A stretch of DNA of 64,000 nucleotides. Source: PFJX01 sp964393825 (GTDB taxonomy: Bacteria > Pseudomonadota > Gammaproteobacteria > Burkholderiales > Thiobacillaceae). The notes below the pieces were generated by a model. It saw nothing but the letters and a program-made list of their open reading frames with translations, was not told the DNA's origin and ran no database searches. Numbering within the stretch: the first letter of the stretch is position 1; every line of letters begins with the position of its first letter. The stretch covers positions 43,530 to 107,529 of the forward strand of contig CAYMUY010000009.1 of NCBI GenBank assembly GCA_964393825.1, in the 5' to 3' direction. Position numbers and translations under genes: made by a program. Shown here piece by piece: positions 1 to 8,687 of the stretch.

Positions 1-1
1 G

Positions 2-943
2 GCGAAGCTGGTGCCGGCGAAGGGCTTCGACATGGCCTGGGTGAAAGTGGCCGGCGTGCGCGGCAAGGGCCTGATCACCAAGCTGTTGCTGCCGTTCAAT
101 CTGCTGCACGCCTTCTGGCAGGCGGCGCGCGCGATTTTCCGCGAACGGCCGGATGTGGCCCTGGGCCTCGGCGGCTATGTCGCCTTCCCCGGCGGCATGA
201 TGGCGGTATTGCTGAACAAGCCTCTGGTGATCCACGAACAGAACGCCGTCGCCGGGCTGACCAACAAGATCCTGGCGCGGGTCGCCGACCGCGTCCTGCT
301 GGGCCTGCCGCTCGCGGCACCGTTGTCGCCGAAGCAGGAATGGGTAGGCAACCCGGTGCGTCCCGAGATCGCCGCCCTGTCGGCGCCTGAGCAACGACTC
401 GCGGGTCGCGCCGGGCCGCTGCGCCTGCTGGTGATTGGCGGTTCGCTGGGTGCCGCGGCGCTCAACGAGATGATGCCGAAGGCGCTGGCGCTGCTGCCCG
501 CCGCGGCCCGCCCCGAGGTGCGGCACCAGTCCGGCGCCCGCCACCTCGATGCGCTCACCGTGCACTACGCCGCCGCCGGTGTCGCGGTCGAGCCGCTGGC
601 CTTCATCGAAGACATGGCCGCCGCTTATGCCTGGGCCGACGTGGTCGTCTGCCGCGCGGGTGCCCTGACCGTGGCGGAGATCGCCGCCGCCGGCCTGCCG
701 GCGCTGTTTGTGCCGTTCCCGTTCGCGGTGGACGACCACCAGACCGGCAATGCCGCTTTCCTGGCCGATCAGGGTGCGGCCTGGCTGATGCAACAGAAAG
801 ACCTCACCCCGGAAAAACTGGCGGAGTGGCTGCGCGGCCTCAACCGCGAGGAACTGCTCGCGCGCGCGAAAAAAGCGCGCGCCCTGGCGAAACCGGACGC
901 GACCGCGCGGGTGGCGGCCGTGGTGAAGGAGTTGGGGAAATGA
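2..943 (+). CDS. murG: MurG, lipid II synthase (5' truncated by window)
   Basis: UDP-GlcNAc:undecaprenyl-pyrophosphoryl-MurNAc-pentapeptide transferase, which adds GlcNAc to lipid I at the inner face of the cytoplasmic membrane. The frame is open from base 2, so the N-terminal part including the first glycine-rich loop lies outside the window. Visible family hallmarks are LGGYVAFPGG, HEQNAVAGLTNK, the second-domain GGSLGAAALN loop and the donor-binding run VVCRAGALTVAEIAAAGLPA. The stop codon TGA (941-943) overlaps an ATG at 940, which is a duplicated murC start and not the functional murC start. First gene of the mur-fts run seen here. Confidence 0.97.
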   Translation, partial: AKLVPAKGFDMAWVKVAGVRGKGLITKLLLPFNLLHAFWQAARAIFRERPDVALGLGGYVAFPGGMMAVLLNKPLVIHEQNAVAGLTNKILARVADRVLLGLPLAAPLSPKQEWVGNPVRPEIAALSAPEQRLAGRAGPLRLLVIGGSLGAAALNEMMPKALALLPAAARPEVRHQSGARHLDALTVHYAAAGVAVEPLAFIEDMAAAYAWADVVVCRAGALTVAEIAAAGLPALFVPFPFAVDDHQTGNAAFLADQGAAWLMQQKDLTPEKLAEWLRGLNREELLARAKKARALAKPDATARVAAVVKELGK

Positions 944-1095
944 AACACAAGGTCAACCGTATCCACTTCGTGGGCAAAGGCGGAGTCGCTGCGAGCAGGG
1001 AGCAGGGGCCCCGCGGGCGGGGATGCGAGCGTCCGCGAGTGGCGCGGGCCGCCGATGAGCGCTATGGGCGGATCGGAGTGCGTCATGAAGCATAA
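940..1095 (+). pseudogene. 51-codon mini-ORF made from the duplicated murC start
   Basis: Begins MKHKVNRIHFVGKGG, matching the start of MurC, then runs into the spacer in a different frame and ends at TAA 1093-1095. Its start overlaps the murG stop (ATGA), the arrangement expected for the ancestral murC. Its stop lies just inside the functional murC start (1085), so translation through it could be coupled to murC. The peptide would be Arg-rich and has no recognisable fold. It may be translated, but a function is not supported. Confidence 0.5.
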
Positions 1096-1128
1096 GGTCA
1101 ACCGTATCCACTTCGTGGGCATCGGCGG
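940..1128 (+). repeat. Imperfect direct duplication of the murC 5' end flanking a GC-rich spacer
   Basis: Bases 940-983 and 1085-1128 both read as the first 44 bases of murC and match at 40 of 44 positions (differences at positions 6, 9, 38 and 39 of the unit). They flank a 101-base spacer (984-1084) that is GC-rich and contains a perfect hairpin, CCCCGC-GG-GCGGGG. The downstream copy is continuous with full-length murC. The spacer ends with GGATCGGAGTGCGTC, which puts a GGAG ribosome-binding sequence six bases before the functional ATG. Confidence 0.85.
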
Positions 1129-2482
1129 TGCCGGCATGAGCGGCATCGCCGAGGTGCTGATCAACCTGGGCTACCAGGTGTCCGGCAGCGATGGCGCCAG
1201 CAATGCCGTGACCCAGCGCCTGGCGGCGATGGGCGCGACCGTCTACCAGGGACACGCCGCCGTGCAGATCCGCGGCGCCAATGTCCTGGTCATTTCCAGC
1301 GCCATCAAGGAAGACAATCCGGAAGTCCAGGCGGCGCGGGCCGCTCGCATTCCGGTGGTGGCGCGGGCGATGATGCTGGCCGAGTTGATGCGCTTCAAGC
1401 AGGGGATCGCCATCGCCGGCACCCACGGCAAGACCACCACCACCAGCCTGATCGCCAGCGTCCTCAACGAGGCCGGCCTCGACCCCACCTTCGTGATCGG
1501 CGGCAAGTTGCTGGCGGCCGGCGCCAATGCGCGGCTGGGCACGGGTGAATGGCTGGTGGCCGAAGCCGACGAGTCGGATGCCTCCTTCCTGTATCTGTCG
1601 CCGGCGGTGTCCATCGTCACCAATATCGATGCCGACCACATGGAGACCTATGGCCACGATTTCGAACGCCTGAAATCGGCCTTTGTTGAATTCCTGCACC
1701 GGCTGCCTTTCTGGGGGATGGCCATCCTCTGTGCCGACGACCCGGTAGTGCGCGAACTGCTGCCGCGCATCGAGAAACCGGTGATGACCTACGGCACCGG
1801 CGAGGATTGCGCGATCCGCGCGGTGAATATCCGTGCCGAGGACGGACGCATGTCCTTCACCGCCATCCGCAACGGTGTGAAATCCCCCGTCGACATCACC
1901 GTCAACATGCCGGGCCAACACAACGTGCTCAATGCCCTGGCGGCGGTGGCGGTGGCCTGGGAGTTGCAGGTGCCGGATGTCGCGCTGCAACGGGCCCTGG
2001 CCAACTTCAGCGGGGTGGGCCGCCGCTTCCAGCGCTACGGCGAGATCCGCCTGGCGGATGGACGCGGCTTCACCCTGGTCGACGACTATGGTCATCACCC
2101 TGTGGAAATGCAGGCCACCCTCAACGCCGCCCGCGGCGCCTTTCCCGGTCGCCGTCTGGTGCTGGCCTTTCAGCCGCACCGCTATACCCGCACCCGCGAC
2201 CTGTTCGAGGACTTCGTACGGGTATTGTCGCAGGCCGATGCCGTGCTGCTCACCGAGGTCTACGCCGCCAGCGAGCAGCCCATCGTCGCCGCCGACGGCC
2301 GCGCGCTGGCGCGCGCCCTGCGGGTGACCGGGAGGGTGGAGCCGGTGTTCGTGGAAGACGTCAACGCGTTGCCTTCCGCGCTGGCCGACTTCATCCGCGA
2401 TGGCGACGTGGTGCTGACCATGGGCGCCGGTTCGATCGGCCAGTTGCCCGCGCGGCTGGCTGAAATGGGGAGTCCGGCATGA
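1085..2482 (+). CDS. murC: MurC, UDP-N-acetylmuramate--L-alanine ligase
   Basis: Cytoplasmic ATP-dependent ligase that adds L-Ala to UDP-MurNAc. 465 aa, normal length. N-terminal Rossmann motif GIGGAGMSGIAE, ATP-binding loop GTHGKTTTTS near residue 115, EADESDASF, DADHMETYG, and the C-terminal DDYGHHPVE and FQPHRYTRT motifs are all present. The start at 1085 is chosen because MKHKVNRIHFVGIGG is the family N-terminus and a GGAG box sits six bases upstream. An in-frame ATG at 1055 would only add spacer-encoded residues. The stop overlaps murB by ATGA. The upstream region carries a duplication of this gene's 5' end. Confidence 0.98.
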   Translation: MKHKVNRIHFVGIGGAGMSGIAEVLINLGYQVSGSDGASNAVTQRLAAMGATVYQGHAAVQIRGANVLVISSAIKEDNPEVQAARAARIPVVARAMMLAELMRFKQGIAIAGTHGKTTTTSLIASVLNEAGLDPTFVIGGKLLAAGANARLGTGEWLVAEADESDASFLYLSPAVSIVTNIDADHMETYGHDFERLKSAFVEFLHRLPFWGMAILCADDPVVRELLPRIEKPVMTYGTGEDCAIRAVNIRAEDGRMSFTAIRNGVKSPVDITVNMPGQHNVLNALAAVAVAWELQVPDVALQRALANFSGVGRRFQRYGEIRLADGRGFTLVDDYGHHPVEMQATLNAARGAFPGRRLVLAFQPHRYTRTRDLFEDFVRVLSQADAVLLTEVYAASEQPIVAADGRALARALRVTGRVEPVFVEDVNALPSALADFIRDGDVVLTMGAGSIGQLPARLAEMGSPA

Positions 2483-3426
2483 CGACGCTGCGCGGCAGCC
2501 TCGAACACGGCGTCGCGATGAGCGACTACACCAGCTGGCGTGTGGGCGGGCCGGCGGAGCATCTGTACAAGCCGGCGGACAGGGATGATTTGTGCGCCTT
2601 TCTGGCGATGCGTCCGGCGGACGAACCGATCCACTTCGTCGGCCTGGGCAGCAACCTGCTGGTGCGCGATGGCGGCGTGCGCGGCACCGTGATCTGCATG
2701 CATGGGGTGCTCAAGGAGATGCGCTATGAGGATCGGAGCGCGTCGCAGCGACCCGAGAACATGGCGAAATTCGGCGTCGTCTATGCCGAGGCGGGCGCGG
2801 CCAGTCCCAAGCTGGCGCGCTTCGCCGCCAGCCACGATCTCACCGGCGCGGAATTCCTCGCCGGCATACCCGGTACCGTGGGGGGCGCCCTGGCGATGAA
2901 CGCCGGCTGCTACGGCAACGAGACCTGGTCTTACGTCAGCCAGGTGCTGACTGTGGACCATCAGGGCCAGACCCACAAGCGCGCGCCGCGCGAGTTCAGC
3001 GTGAGCTATCGCCATGTCGATGCCGGCCCGCGCCAGGATGAATGGTTCCTGGCAGCCTGGTTCATGTTTCCGCGAGGTGATGGCGAAGCCGCGCGGACAG
3101 AGATCAAGCGCCTGCTGGAGCGGCGACTCGCCAGCCAGCCGCTCGATCTGCCCAATGCCGGGTCGGTGTTCCGCAATCCCCCGGGCGATTACGCCGCGCG
3201 CCTGATCGAGTCCTGCGGCATGAAGGGCCACCGCATCGGTGATGCCCAGGTCTCGGAAAAGCACGCGAATTTCATCGTCAATCTGGGCGGAGCCACGGCG
3301 ACGGATATCGAAGCCCTGATCGAGATGGTGCACGACAAGGTCAAGGACGTGCACGGCGTCGAGCTGATTCGGGAAGTACGGATATTGGGAGAGCACGCCG
3401 TGAATGGTCAGGAGGGTGAGCAATGA
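2479..3426 (+). CDS. murB: MurB, UDP-N-acetylenolpyruvoylglucosamine reductase
   Basis: FAD/NADPH enzyme that reduces UDP-GlcNAc-enolpyruvate to UDP-MurNAc. FAD-site motifs are SWRVGGPAEHLYKP, GLGSNLLVRDGG and GIPGTVGGALAMNAGCYG. The catalytic Arg lies in VSYRHVD, the proton-donor Ser in NAGSVFRNP and the catalytic Glu in GVELIREVRILG. Odd feature: residues around 77-92, encoded by 2706-2755 and including DRSASQRPEN, look like an extra in-frame segment before the conserved VYAEAGA. Its DNA resembles the spacer upstream of murC. Overlaps both neighbours by ATGA. Confidence 0.97.
   Translation: MTTLRGSLEHGVAMSDYTSWRVGGPAEHLYKPADRDDLCAFLAMRPADEPIHFVGLGSNLLVRDGGVRGTVICMHGVLKEMRYEDRSASQRPENMAKFGVVYAEAGAASPKLARFAASHDLTGAEFLAGIPGTVGGALAMNAGCYGNETWSYVSQVLTVDHQGQTHKRAPREFSVSYRHVDAGPRQDEWFLAAWFMFPRGDGEAARTEIKRLLERRLASQPLDLPNAGSVFRNPPGDYAARLIESCGMKGHRIGDAQVSEKHANFIVNLGGATATDIEALIEMVHDKVKDVHGVELIREVRILGEHAVNGQEGEQ
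2709..2755 (+). repeat. Putative short palindromic insertion inside murB
   Basis: The stretch GCGCTATGAGGATCGGAGC (2720-2738) closely resembles GCGCTATGGGCGGATCGGAG (1058-1077) upstream of murC. It is followed by GTCGC-A-GCGAC, a perfect small hairpin whose reverse complement is also seen (imperfectly) at 983-993. The reading frame is kept through it. Interpreting it as a remnant of the same element is inference. Confidence 0.45.
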
Positions 3427-4346
3427 CGGATTTCGGCAAGGTCGCGGTGATGTTCGGCGGCAATTCCGCCGAGCGCGAGGTCTCCCTCAAGAGCGGCGCG
3501 GCGGTGCTCGCGGCCCTGCGCGGCAAGGGCATCGACGCGCACGCCTTCGATCCGGCGGAGCGTCCGCTGGAGGCTTTGAAGCAGCAAGGCTTTCAGCGCG
3601 TCTTCATCGCCCTGCACGGTCGCGGCGGCGAGGATGGCACGCTGCAGGGGGCGCTGACCCTGATGCGGCTGCCCTACACGGGGAGTGGCGTCCTAGCCTC
3701 CGCGCTGGCGATGGACAAATGGCGCAGCAAGCTGCTCTGGCAGGCGGCCGGACTGCCGATTCCCGACTACGCGATCCTCGATGAAACGACCGATTTCGCC
3801 GCCGTCGCCGAGCGTCTGGGTGTGCCACTGTTCGTGAAGCCGGCGCGCGAAGGCTCCAGCATCGGCGTGATCAAGGTGAAGCGTGCGACGGACCTGGCCG
3901 CCGCCTATCGCGAGGCTGCGCGCCATGACGAACTGGTGCTGGCGGAACAGGACATGAGTGGCGGCGAGTTCACCGTCGCGGTGCTGGGGGAAGGGAAAGA
4001 CCTGCATGCGCTGCCCTCGATCCGGATCGTGCCGGCCACCGAGTTCTATGACTATGAGGCCAAGTATTTCCGCGACGACACCCGCTACCTGTGTCCGAGC
4101 GGCTTGAGCGAACAAGCCGAAATAGAAATGCGTGAGCTGGCAGTGCGGGGTTTCCAGTCTCTGGGTTGCCGCGGCTGGGCGCGGGTCGATTTCCTGCTCG
4201 ACGCGGCGGGCCGTCCCTACCTGCTGGAAGCCAATACCGCGCCCGGCATGACCGACCACAGCCTGGTGCCGATGGCGGCGCGGGTGGCCGGACTGGAATT
4301 CGCCGATCTGTGCGTGCGCATCCTGGAGTTGGCCCATGTGGAATGA
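3423..4346 (+). CDS. ddl: D-alanine--D-alanine ligase
   Basis: ATP-grasp enzyme that makes D-Ala-D-Ala for the peptidoglycan stem peptide in the cytoplasm. 307 aa, usual for DdlB. Motifs: VMFGGNSAEREVSLKSG at the N-terminus, HGRGGEDGTLQG, AMDKWRSK, KPAREGSSIGV in the ATP lid, and the metal/ATP-site run RVDFLLDAAGRPYLLEANT-PGMT near the end. Start overlaps the murB stop (ATGA); the 3' end overlaps ftsQ by 11 bases, consistent with translational coupling across the dcw cluster. Confidence 0.98.
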   Translation: MTDFGKVAVMFGGNSAEREVSLKSGAAVLAALRGKGIDAHAFDPAERPLEALKQQGFQRVFIALHGRGGEDGTLQGALTLMRLPYTGSGVLASALAMDKWRSKLLWQAAGLPIPDYAILDETTDFAAVAERLGVPLFVKPAREGSSIGVIKVKRATDLAAAYREAARHDELVLAEQDMSGGEFTVAVLGEGKDLHALPSIRIVPATEFYDYEAKYFRDDTRYLCPSGLSEQAEIEMRELAVRGFQSLGCRGWARVDFLLDAAGRPYLLEANTAPGMTDHSLVPMAARVAGLEFADLCVRILELAHVE

Positions 4347-5085
4347 TCCGATTGCCCTCAACCGGATCAGTCGACTGATCCTGGTCGCAACCCTGCTGTT
4401 CTCGGTCTGGACGGTGGGCCGTGCGGCTGCGGAAAAGCTGGCACCGTTCTGGCAGGTCAGCGTATCCGGCGCCAGCCGCGAGGAAACCCGCGTTGCGGCA
4501 ACGGCGGCGTTGGCCAGGTTGCGCGGCGGCTTCTTCGCGCTCGACCTGGAGGCGACACGCTCGGAGTTCCGGCGACTGCCCTGGGTGCGCCACGCCGAAA
4601 TCCGCCGGGTCTGGCCGGGCCGGCTGGCGATCGTCCTGGAAGAGCATCGCGCGGCGGCGGCCTGGAATGATCGCGCCCTGCTCAACACCCATGGCGAGGT
4701 GTTCGCGGTTGCCTCGATGGACAAATACCTGGGCTTGCCCCGGCTCTACGCTCCGGAGGGCACCGAGCGCGAGACGGCGCGGCGCTATGGCGAATTCGTG
4801 ACGCTGATGAAACCACTCGGCATGCGCGTGGAGCAGGTGGTGGTGACGGCGCGGCAATCCTGGCGGGTGCGCCTGCATGCCGGCGAACGCGGCAATGGCG
4901 CGGGCGGCGTGGTGGTCGAGCTCGGACGCGACCATCTCTCGGCGCGGCTCGCCCGCTTTGCCCGGTTCTACCCACAGGCGGTGGAGGCGCTGGGACCGAT
5001 CGCCCGCGCCGACATGCGCTATCCAAACGGTTTTGCAGCCCAGACGAGGGGCGGAAGAATGGCTAAGGACACAGGCAAGGCATGA
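4336..5085 (+). CDS. ftsQ: FtsQ, cell division protein
   Basis: Bitopic inner-membrane divisome protein bridging cytoplasmic and periplasmic division proteins (FtsB/FtsL partners). 249 aa. Short cytoplasmic N-terminus, one membrane helix (about residues 12-32), then a POTRA-like domain beginning WQVSVSGASR, and the conserved LPWVRHAEIRRVWPGRLAI and FYPQA segments. The C-terminal tail is Lys/Gly-rich. Starts inside the last codons of ddl and ends overlapping ftsA (ATGA). Identification rests on motif pattern plus its position between ddl and ftsA. Confidence 0.96.
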   Translation: MWNDPIALNRISRLILVATLLFSVWTVGRAAAEKLAPFWQVSVSGASREETRVAATAALARLRGGFFALDLEATRSEFRRLPWVRHAEIRRVWPGRLAIVLEEHRAAAAWNDRALLNTHGEVFAVASMDKYLGLPRLYAPEGTERETARRYGEFVTLMKPLGMRVEQVVVTARQSWRVRLHAGERGNGAGGVVVELGRDHLSARLARFARFYPQAVEALGPIARADMRYPNGFAAQTRGGRMAKDTGKA

Positions 5086-6320
5086 GCAAGATACGAGAAA
5101 ACAAGGATCTGATCGTCGGTCTCGATATCGGCACGTCAAAGATCGTCGCATTGGTGGCGGAAGCGTTGCCGGAAGGGGGCATCAACATCATCGGCATGGG
5201 CCAGGCGCCCTCGCGCGGCCTCAAGAAGGGCGTGGTGGTGGACATCGAGGCGACTGTCGCGGCGATACAGCGCGCCCTGGAAGAAGCCGAACTGATGGCC
5301 AACTGCAAGATCACGCAGGTGTACACCGGCATTGCCGGCAGCCACATCAAGGCGCAGAACTCCAGCGGCATGCTGCCGATCCGCGACCGCGAGGTGAGCC
5401 AGTCGGACAAGGACCGGGTGGTCGAGATCGCCCGCGCCCTCAACATCCCGGCTGACCAGCAGGTGCTGCACGTGCTGCCGCAGGAGTACATCATCGATGG
5501 CCAGGACGGCGTGCGCGAGCCGCTGGGCATGTCCGGCGTGCGCCTGGAAGTGAAGGTGCATATCGTTACCGGCGCCGTCTCCGCCGCCCAGAACATCGTC
5601 AAGTGCGTGCGCCGCTGCGGCCTCGAGGTGCAGGACCTGGTGCTGCAACCGCTGGCGTCGAGCAAGGCGGTGCTCAACGACGACGAGAAGGACCTCGGCG
5701 TCTGCCTGGTCGACATTGGCGGCGGCACCACCGACATCGCGGTCTATACCCGTGGCGCCATCCAGCATGTGGCGGTGATTCCCATCGCCGGCGACCAGAT
5801 CACCAACGACATCGCGATGACCCTGCGCACGCCGACACGGGAAGCGGAGGACCTGAAGATTCAGCATGGCACCGCGCTGCGGCAACTGGCCGACCCCAAG
5901 GAAATGATCGAGGTGCCGGGCATCGGCGAGCGCGGTCCGAGGATGCTCTCGAAGCAACTGCTCTCGGAAGTGATCGAACCGCGTGCCGAGGAACTCTACA
6001 ACCTGGTGCAGGCGGAACTGCGCCGTTCCGGTTTCGAGGAGCAGATTTCCTCCGGCATCGTGCTCACCGGTGGCACCAGCCAGATGCGCGGCATGGTGGA
6101 ACTGGCCGAGGAAGTGTTCCACATGCCGGTGCGTGTCGGCATGCCTGAATACCTGGGTGGATTCTCGGAGCGGGTGAAGAACCCGCGCTTCGCCACCAGC
6201 GTCGGTCTGTTGCTGATCGGCCTGGACAAGCACGAGACCGATCAGGCGGCGCGCATCCAGGGCGCCAGTTTCAAGCAGATCCTGGAACGAATGAAGTCGT
6301 GGTTTCAACAGAATTTCTGA
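5082..6320 (+). CDS. ftsA: FtsA, actin-like divisome protein
   Basis: Membrane-tethering partner of FtsZ. 412 aa. Actin-fold phosphate motifs LIVGLDIGTSKIVALV at the N-terminus and VCLVDIGGGTTDIAVY near residue 208, and GIVLTGGTSQMRG near residue 325. The C-terminus, ending KSWFQQNF, fits the amphipathic membrane-targeting helix of the family. Start overlaps the ftsQ stop. Confidence 0.98.
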   Translation: MSKIRENKDLIVGLDIGTSKIVALVAEALPEGGINIIGMGQAPSRGLKKGVVVDIEATVAAIQRALEEAELMANCKITQVYTGIAGSHIKAQNSSGMLPIRDREVSQSDKDRVVEIARALNIPADQQVLHVLPQEYIIDGQDGVREPLGMSGVRLEVKVHIVTGAVSAAQNIVKCVRRCGLEVQDLVLQPLASSKAVLNDDEKDLGVCLVDIGGGTTDIAVYTRGAIQHVAVIPIAGDQITNDIAMTLRTPTREAEDLKIQHGTALRQLADPKEMIEVPGIGERGPRMLSKQLLSEVIEPRAEELYNLVQAELRRSGFEEQISSGIVLTGGTSQMRGMVELAEEVFHMPVRVGMPEYLGGFSERVKNPRFATSVGLLLIGLDKHETDQAARIQGASFKQILERMKSWFQQNF

Positions 6321-6422
6321 TTCGGGCACGGCCATGTCGTCAGGGAAAGGGAGAGTCTTTCTTCCCCGCCGGCGTGAACCGTAACCGTTTATTTGTGTAA
6401 GTCACCGTAGGAGGGACGCAAC
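6321..6422 (+). promoter_or_regulatory. ftsA-ftsZ intergenic leader
   Basis: A 102-base gap, the largest so far in the dcw run, so a separate ftsZ promoter is plausible. A strong AGGAGGG ribosome-binding site (6410-6416) precedes the ftsZ ATG. A lower-GC stretch (6384-6402, TTTATTTGTGTAAG) lies upstream, but no convincing -35/-10 pair is visible. Confidence 0.4.
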
Positions 6423-7604
6423 ATGTTGTTCGAACTGGAAGACCTGAATACCCAGGAAGCCGTGATCAAGGTCATTGGCGTGGGCGGTTGCGGCGGCAAT
6501 GCCGTGGATCACATGATCGGCAAGGGCATGGGGGGGGTGGAGTTCATCACCATCAATACCGATGCCCAGGCCCTGCGCCGCAACCGCGCGCCGGTGCAGT
6601 TGCAGATCGGCAATTCCGCCACCAAGGGCCTCGGCGCCGGCGGCAAGTGGGAAGTGGGCCGCGAGGCGGCACTGGAAGACAAGGAGCGTATCGCCGCCCT
6701 GATCGATGGTGCCGACATGCTGTTCATCGCCGCCGGCATGGGCGGCGGCACCGGCACCGGCGCCGCACCCGTGGTGGCGGAAGTGGCGAAGGATCTCGGC
6801 ATCCTGGCGGTGGCCGTGGTGACCAAGCCCTTCATCTTCGAACAGAACAAGCGCATGCGCTCCGCCGAGCAGGGTCTGAAAGCCCTGTCCGAGCATGTCG
6901 ACAGCCTGATCATCATCCCCAACGAGAAGCTGATCCAGGTGCTCGGTGGCGGCACCAAGCTGACCGATGCCTTTGTCGCCGCCAACGACGTGCTGCATAG
7001 CGCGGTCTCCGGCATCGCCGAGATCATCAGCAATCCGGGCATGATCAACGTCGACTTCGCCGACGTGAAGACGGTAATGAGCGAAGTGGGCATGGCCATG
7101 ATGGGCTCCGCCCTGGCCGAGGGCGAGGACCGCGCCCGCGTCGCCGCCGAGAAGGCCGTCGCCAGCCCGCTGCTGGAAAATGTCGATCTCAAGGGTGCGC
7201 GCGGCGTACTGGTCAACATCACCTCCAACGACAGCCTGACCCTGGACGAGTACTACGAAGTCATGAACACCATCCAGGGCTTCGCCGCCGAGGAAGCCAC
7301 CGTCATCGTCGGTACTGCCCTGGATGACACCATGGGCGAAGGCCTGCGCGTGACCATGGTCGCCACCGGCCTGGGTACCGCCATCAAGACCGCGCGCAAG
7401 CCCGAGATCCGCATTGTCGAACCGGTGATGCTGGCGACCGGAACCGACAACGCGCGCGCGTTCAGCAACAGCTATGAAGGCGACATCGACACACCGACGG
7501 TCATCCGCAATCGCCGCAGCAGCCAGGCGGCGGTCGAGGTGGCGCAATCTGCGGGCATCGATACGCTGGATATCCCGGCTTTCCTGCGCAAGCAGGCGGA
7601 CTGA
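6423..7604 (+). CDS. ftsZ: FtsZ, tubulin-like division GTPase
   Basis: Polymerises into the Z-ring at midcell. 393 aa, standard length. GTP-binding motifs: GVGGCGGNAVDHMI (T1), the tubulin signature GGGTGTGAAPVVAEVA near residue 104, and the T7-loop run NVDFADVKTVM. The C-terminal conserved peptide that binds FtsA/ZipA is visible as DTLDIPAFLRKQAD. A very good Shine-Dalgarno sequence suggests high expression, as expected for this protein. Confidence 0.99.
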   Translation: MLFELEDLNTQEAVIKVIGVGGCGGNAVDHMIGKGMGGVEFITINTDAQALRRNRAPVQLQIGNSATKGLGAGGKWEVGREAALEDKERIAALIDGADMLFIAAGMGGGTGTGAAPVVAEVAKDLGILAVAVVTKPFIFEQNKRMRSAEQGLKALSEHVDSLIIIPNEKLIQVLGGGTKLTDAFVAANDVLHSAVSGIAEIISNPGMINVDFADVKTVMSEVGMAMMGSALAEGEDRARVAAEKAVASPLLENVDLKGARGVLVNITSNDSLTLDEYYEVMNTIQGFAAEEATVIVGTALDDTMGEGLRVTMVATGLGTAIKTARKPEIRIVEPVMLATGTDNARAFSNSYEGDIDTPTVIRNRRSSQAAVEVAQSAGIDTLDIPAFLRKQAD

Positions 7605-7694
7605 ACGGTGCGCTGATGCCCAATGCCGGGCCTCGTGCCCTGGCTTGGGATGGGCTGCGTGCATGCCACAAGTCCTTGTTTTGTCGTGTGTTTG

Positions 7695-7730
7695 CCCCGG
7701 TCGGTCGAACTCCCTCCCGTTCGGCCGGGG
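7695..7730 (+). other. Imperfect hairpin between ftsZ and lpxC
   Basis: CCCCGG (7695-7700) pairs with CCGGGG (7725-7730), and an inner CGAAC/GTTCG pair adds five base pairs. No T-run follows, so it is not a clear intrinsic terminator. It may partly separate ftsZ from lpxC. The rest of 7605-7772 shows no gene. Confidence 0.35.
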
Positions 7731-7772
7731 TAACATGCGCCTATTCCGCACTGCATCAACCGAGTTCACGCC

Positions 7773-8687
7773 ATGATCCGCCAACGCACTCTCAAAGCCC
7801 TGGTCCGCGCCACCGGTGTCGGCCTGCATACGGGCACCCGGGTCAATCTGACCCTGCGTCCCGCAGTGGCGGGTAGCGGCATCTGGTTTCGCCGTACCGA
7901 CCTGGCCGAGCCCCGCGAGTTCAGGGTTTCTCCGGAATCGGTGACCGACACCCGACTCTGTTCCGCGCTGGAGGGCAATGGCGCCCGCGTCGCCACCGTG
8001 GAACATTTGATGTCCGCGCTGGCCGGACTCGGCATCGACAATCTTTACATCGACCTGGATGGCCCGGAAGTGCCCATCCTGGATGGCTCCGCCGCGCCCT
8101 TCGTGTATCTGCTGCAATCCGCCGGCATCGAAATGCAGAATGCCGCCAAGCGGTTCATCCGGGTAAAGCGCCCGGTTCGCGTCGAGGACGGCGACAAATG
8201 GGCCGAATTCACGCCGCATGAAGGCTATACCCTGGCTTTCAGGATCGACTTCGATCACCCCGTTTTCAAGCATTCCGCGCGTTCGATCAAACTCGACTTC
8301 GCGCACCAGTCCTATGTCCAGGAAGTCAGCCGGGCGCGCACCTTCGGCTTCATGCGGGAAGTGGAATACCTGCGCAGCAACGGCCTCGCGCTCGGCGGCA
8401 CCCTGGACAACGCCATCGTGATGGATGATTTTCGCGTGCTCAACAGCGATGGCCTGCGCTATGCGGACGAATTCGTGAAGCACAAGGTGCTCGACGCGGT
8501 CGGCGATCTCTATCTGGCCGGCCATCCCATCCTGGGCGCCTTCTCCGCCTACAAGTCCGGCCACGGCCTCAACAACAAGCTGCTGCGCGCCCTGCTCGCG
8601 GACGCCGAGGCCTGGGAATGGGCGGAGTTCAAGGACGACGCCAGCGTTCCCCTGGGCCTGCTCAACCTGCACCCCCTGCCGGCCTGA
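7773..8687 (+). CDS. lpxC: LpxC, UDP-3-O-acyl-N-acetylglucosamine deacetylase
   Basis: Zinc amidase that catalyses the committed step of lipid A synthesis; it shows that the organism is Gram-negative with LPS. 304 aa. Zinc ligands sit in VEHLMSALAGL (first His) and in FVKHKVLDAVGDLYLAGH (His and Asp); the GHGLNNKLL run supplies the catalytic His. The EVSRARTFGF and NGLALGGTLDN loops are typical. Position after ftsZ is the classic dcw order. The TGA stop shares its A with the ATG of the next small gene. Confidence 0.98.
   Translation: MIRQRTLKALVRATGVGLHTGTRVNLTLRPAVAGSGIWFRRTDLAEPREFRVSPESVTDTRLCSALEGNGARVATVEHLMSALAGLGIDNLYIDLDGPEVPILDGSAAPFVYLLQSAGIEMQNAAKRFIRVKRPVRVEDGDKWAEFTPHEGYTLAFRIDFDHPVFKHSARSIKLDFAHQSYVQEVSRARTFGFMREVEYLRSNGLALGGTLDNAIVMDDFRVLNSDGLRYADEFVKHKVLDAVGDLYLAGHPILGAFSAYKSGHGLNNKLLRALLADAEAWEWAEFKDDASVPLGLLNLHPLPA

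Noticed and set aside
6402..8672. Long minus-strand reading frame (756 codons) opposite ftsZ and lpxC
   Set aside because: It is His/Gln/Gly-rich antisense of two unambiguous genes in GC-rich DNA, with no recognisable domain; third-position GC bias explains it.
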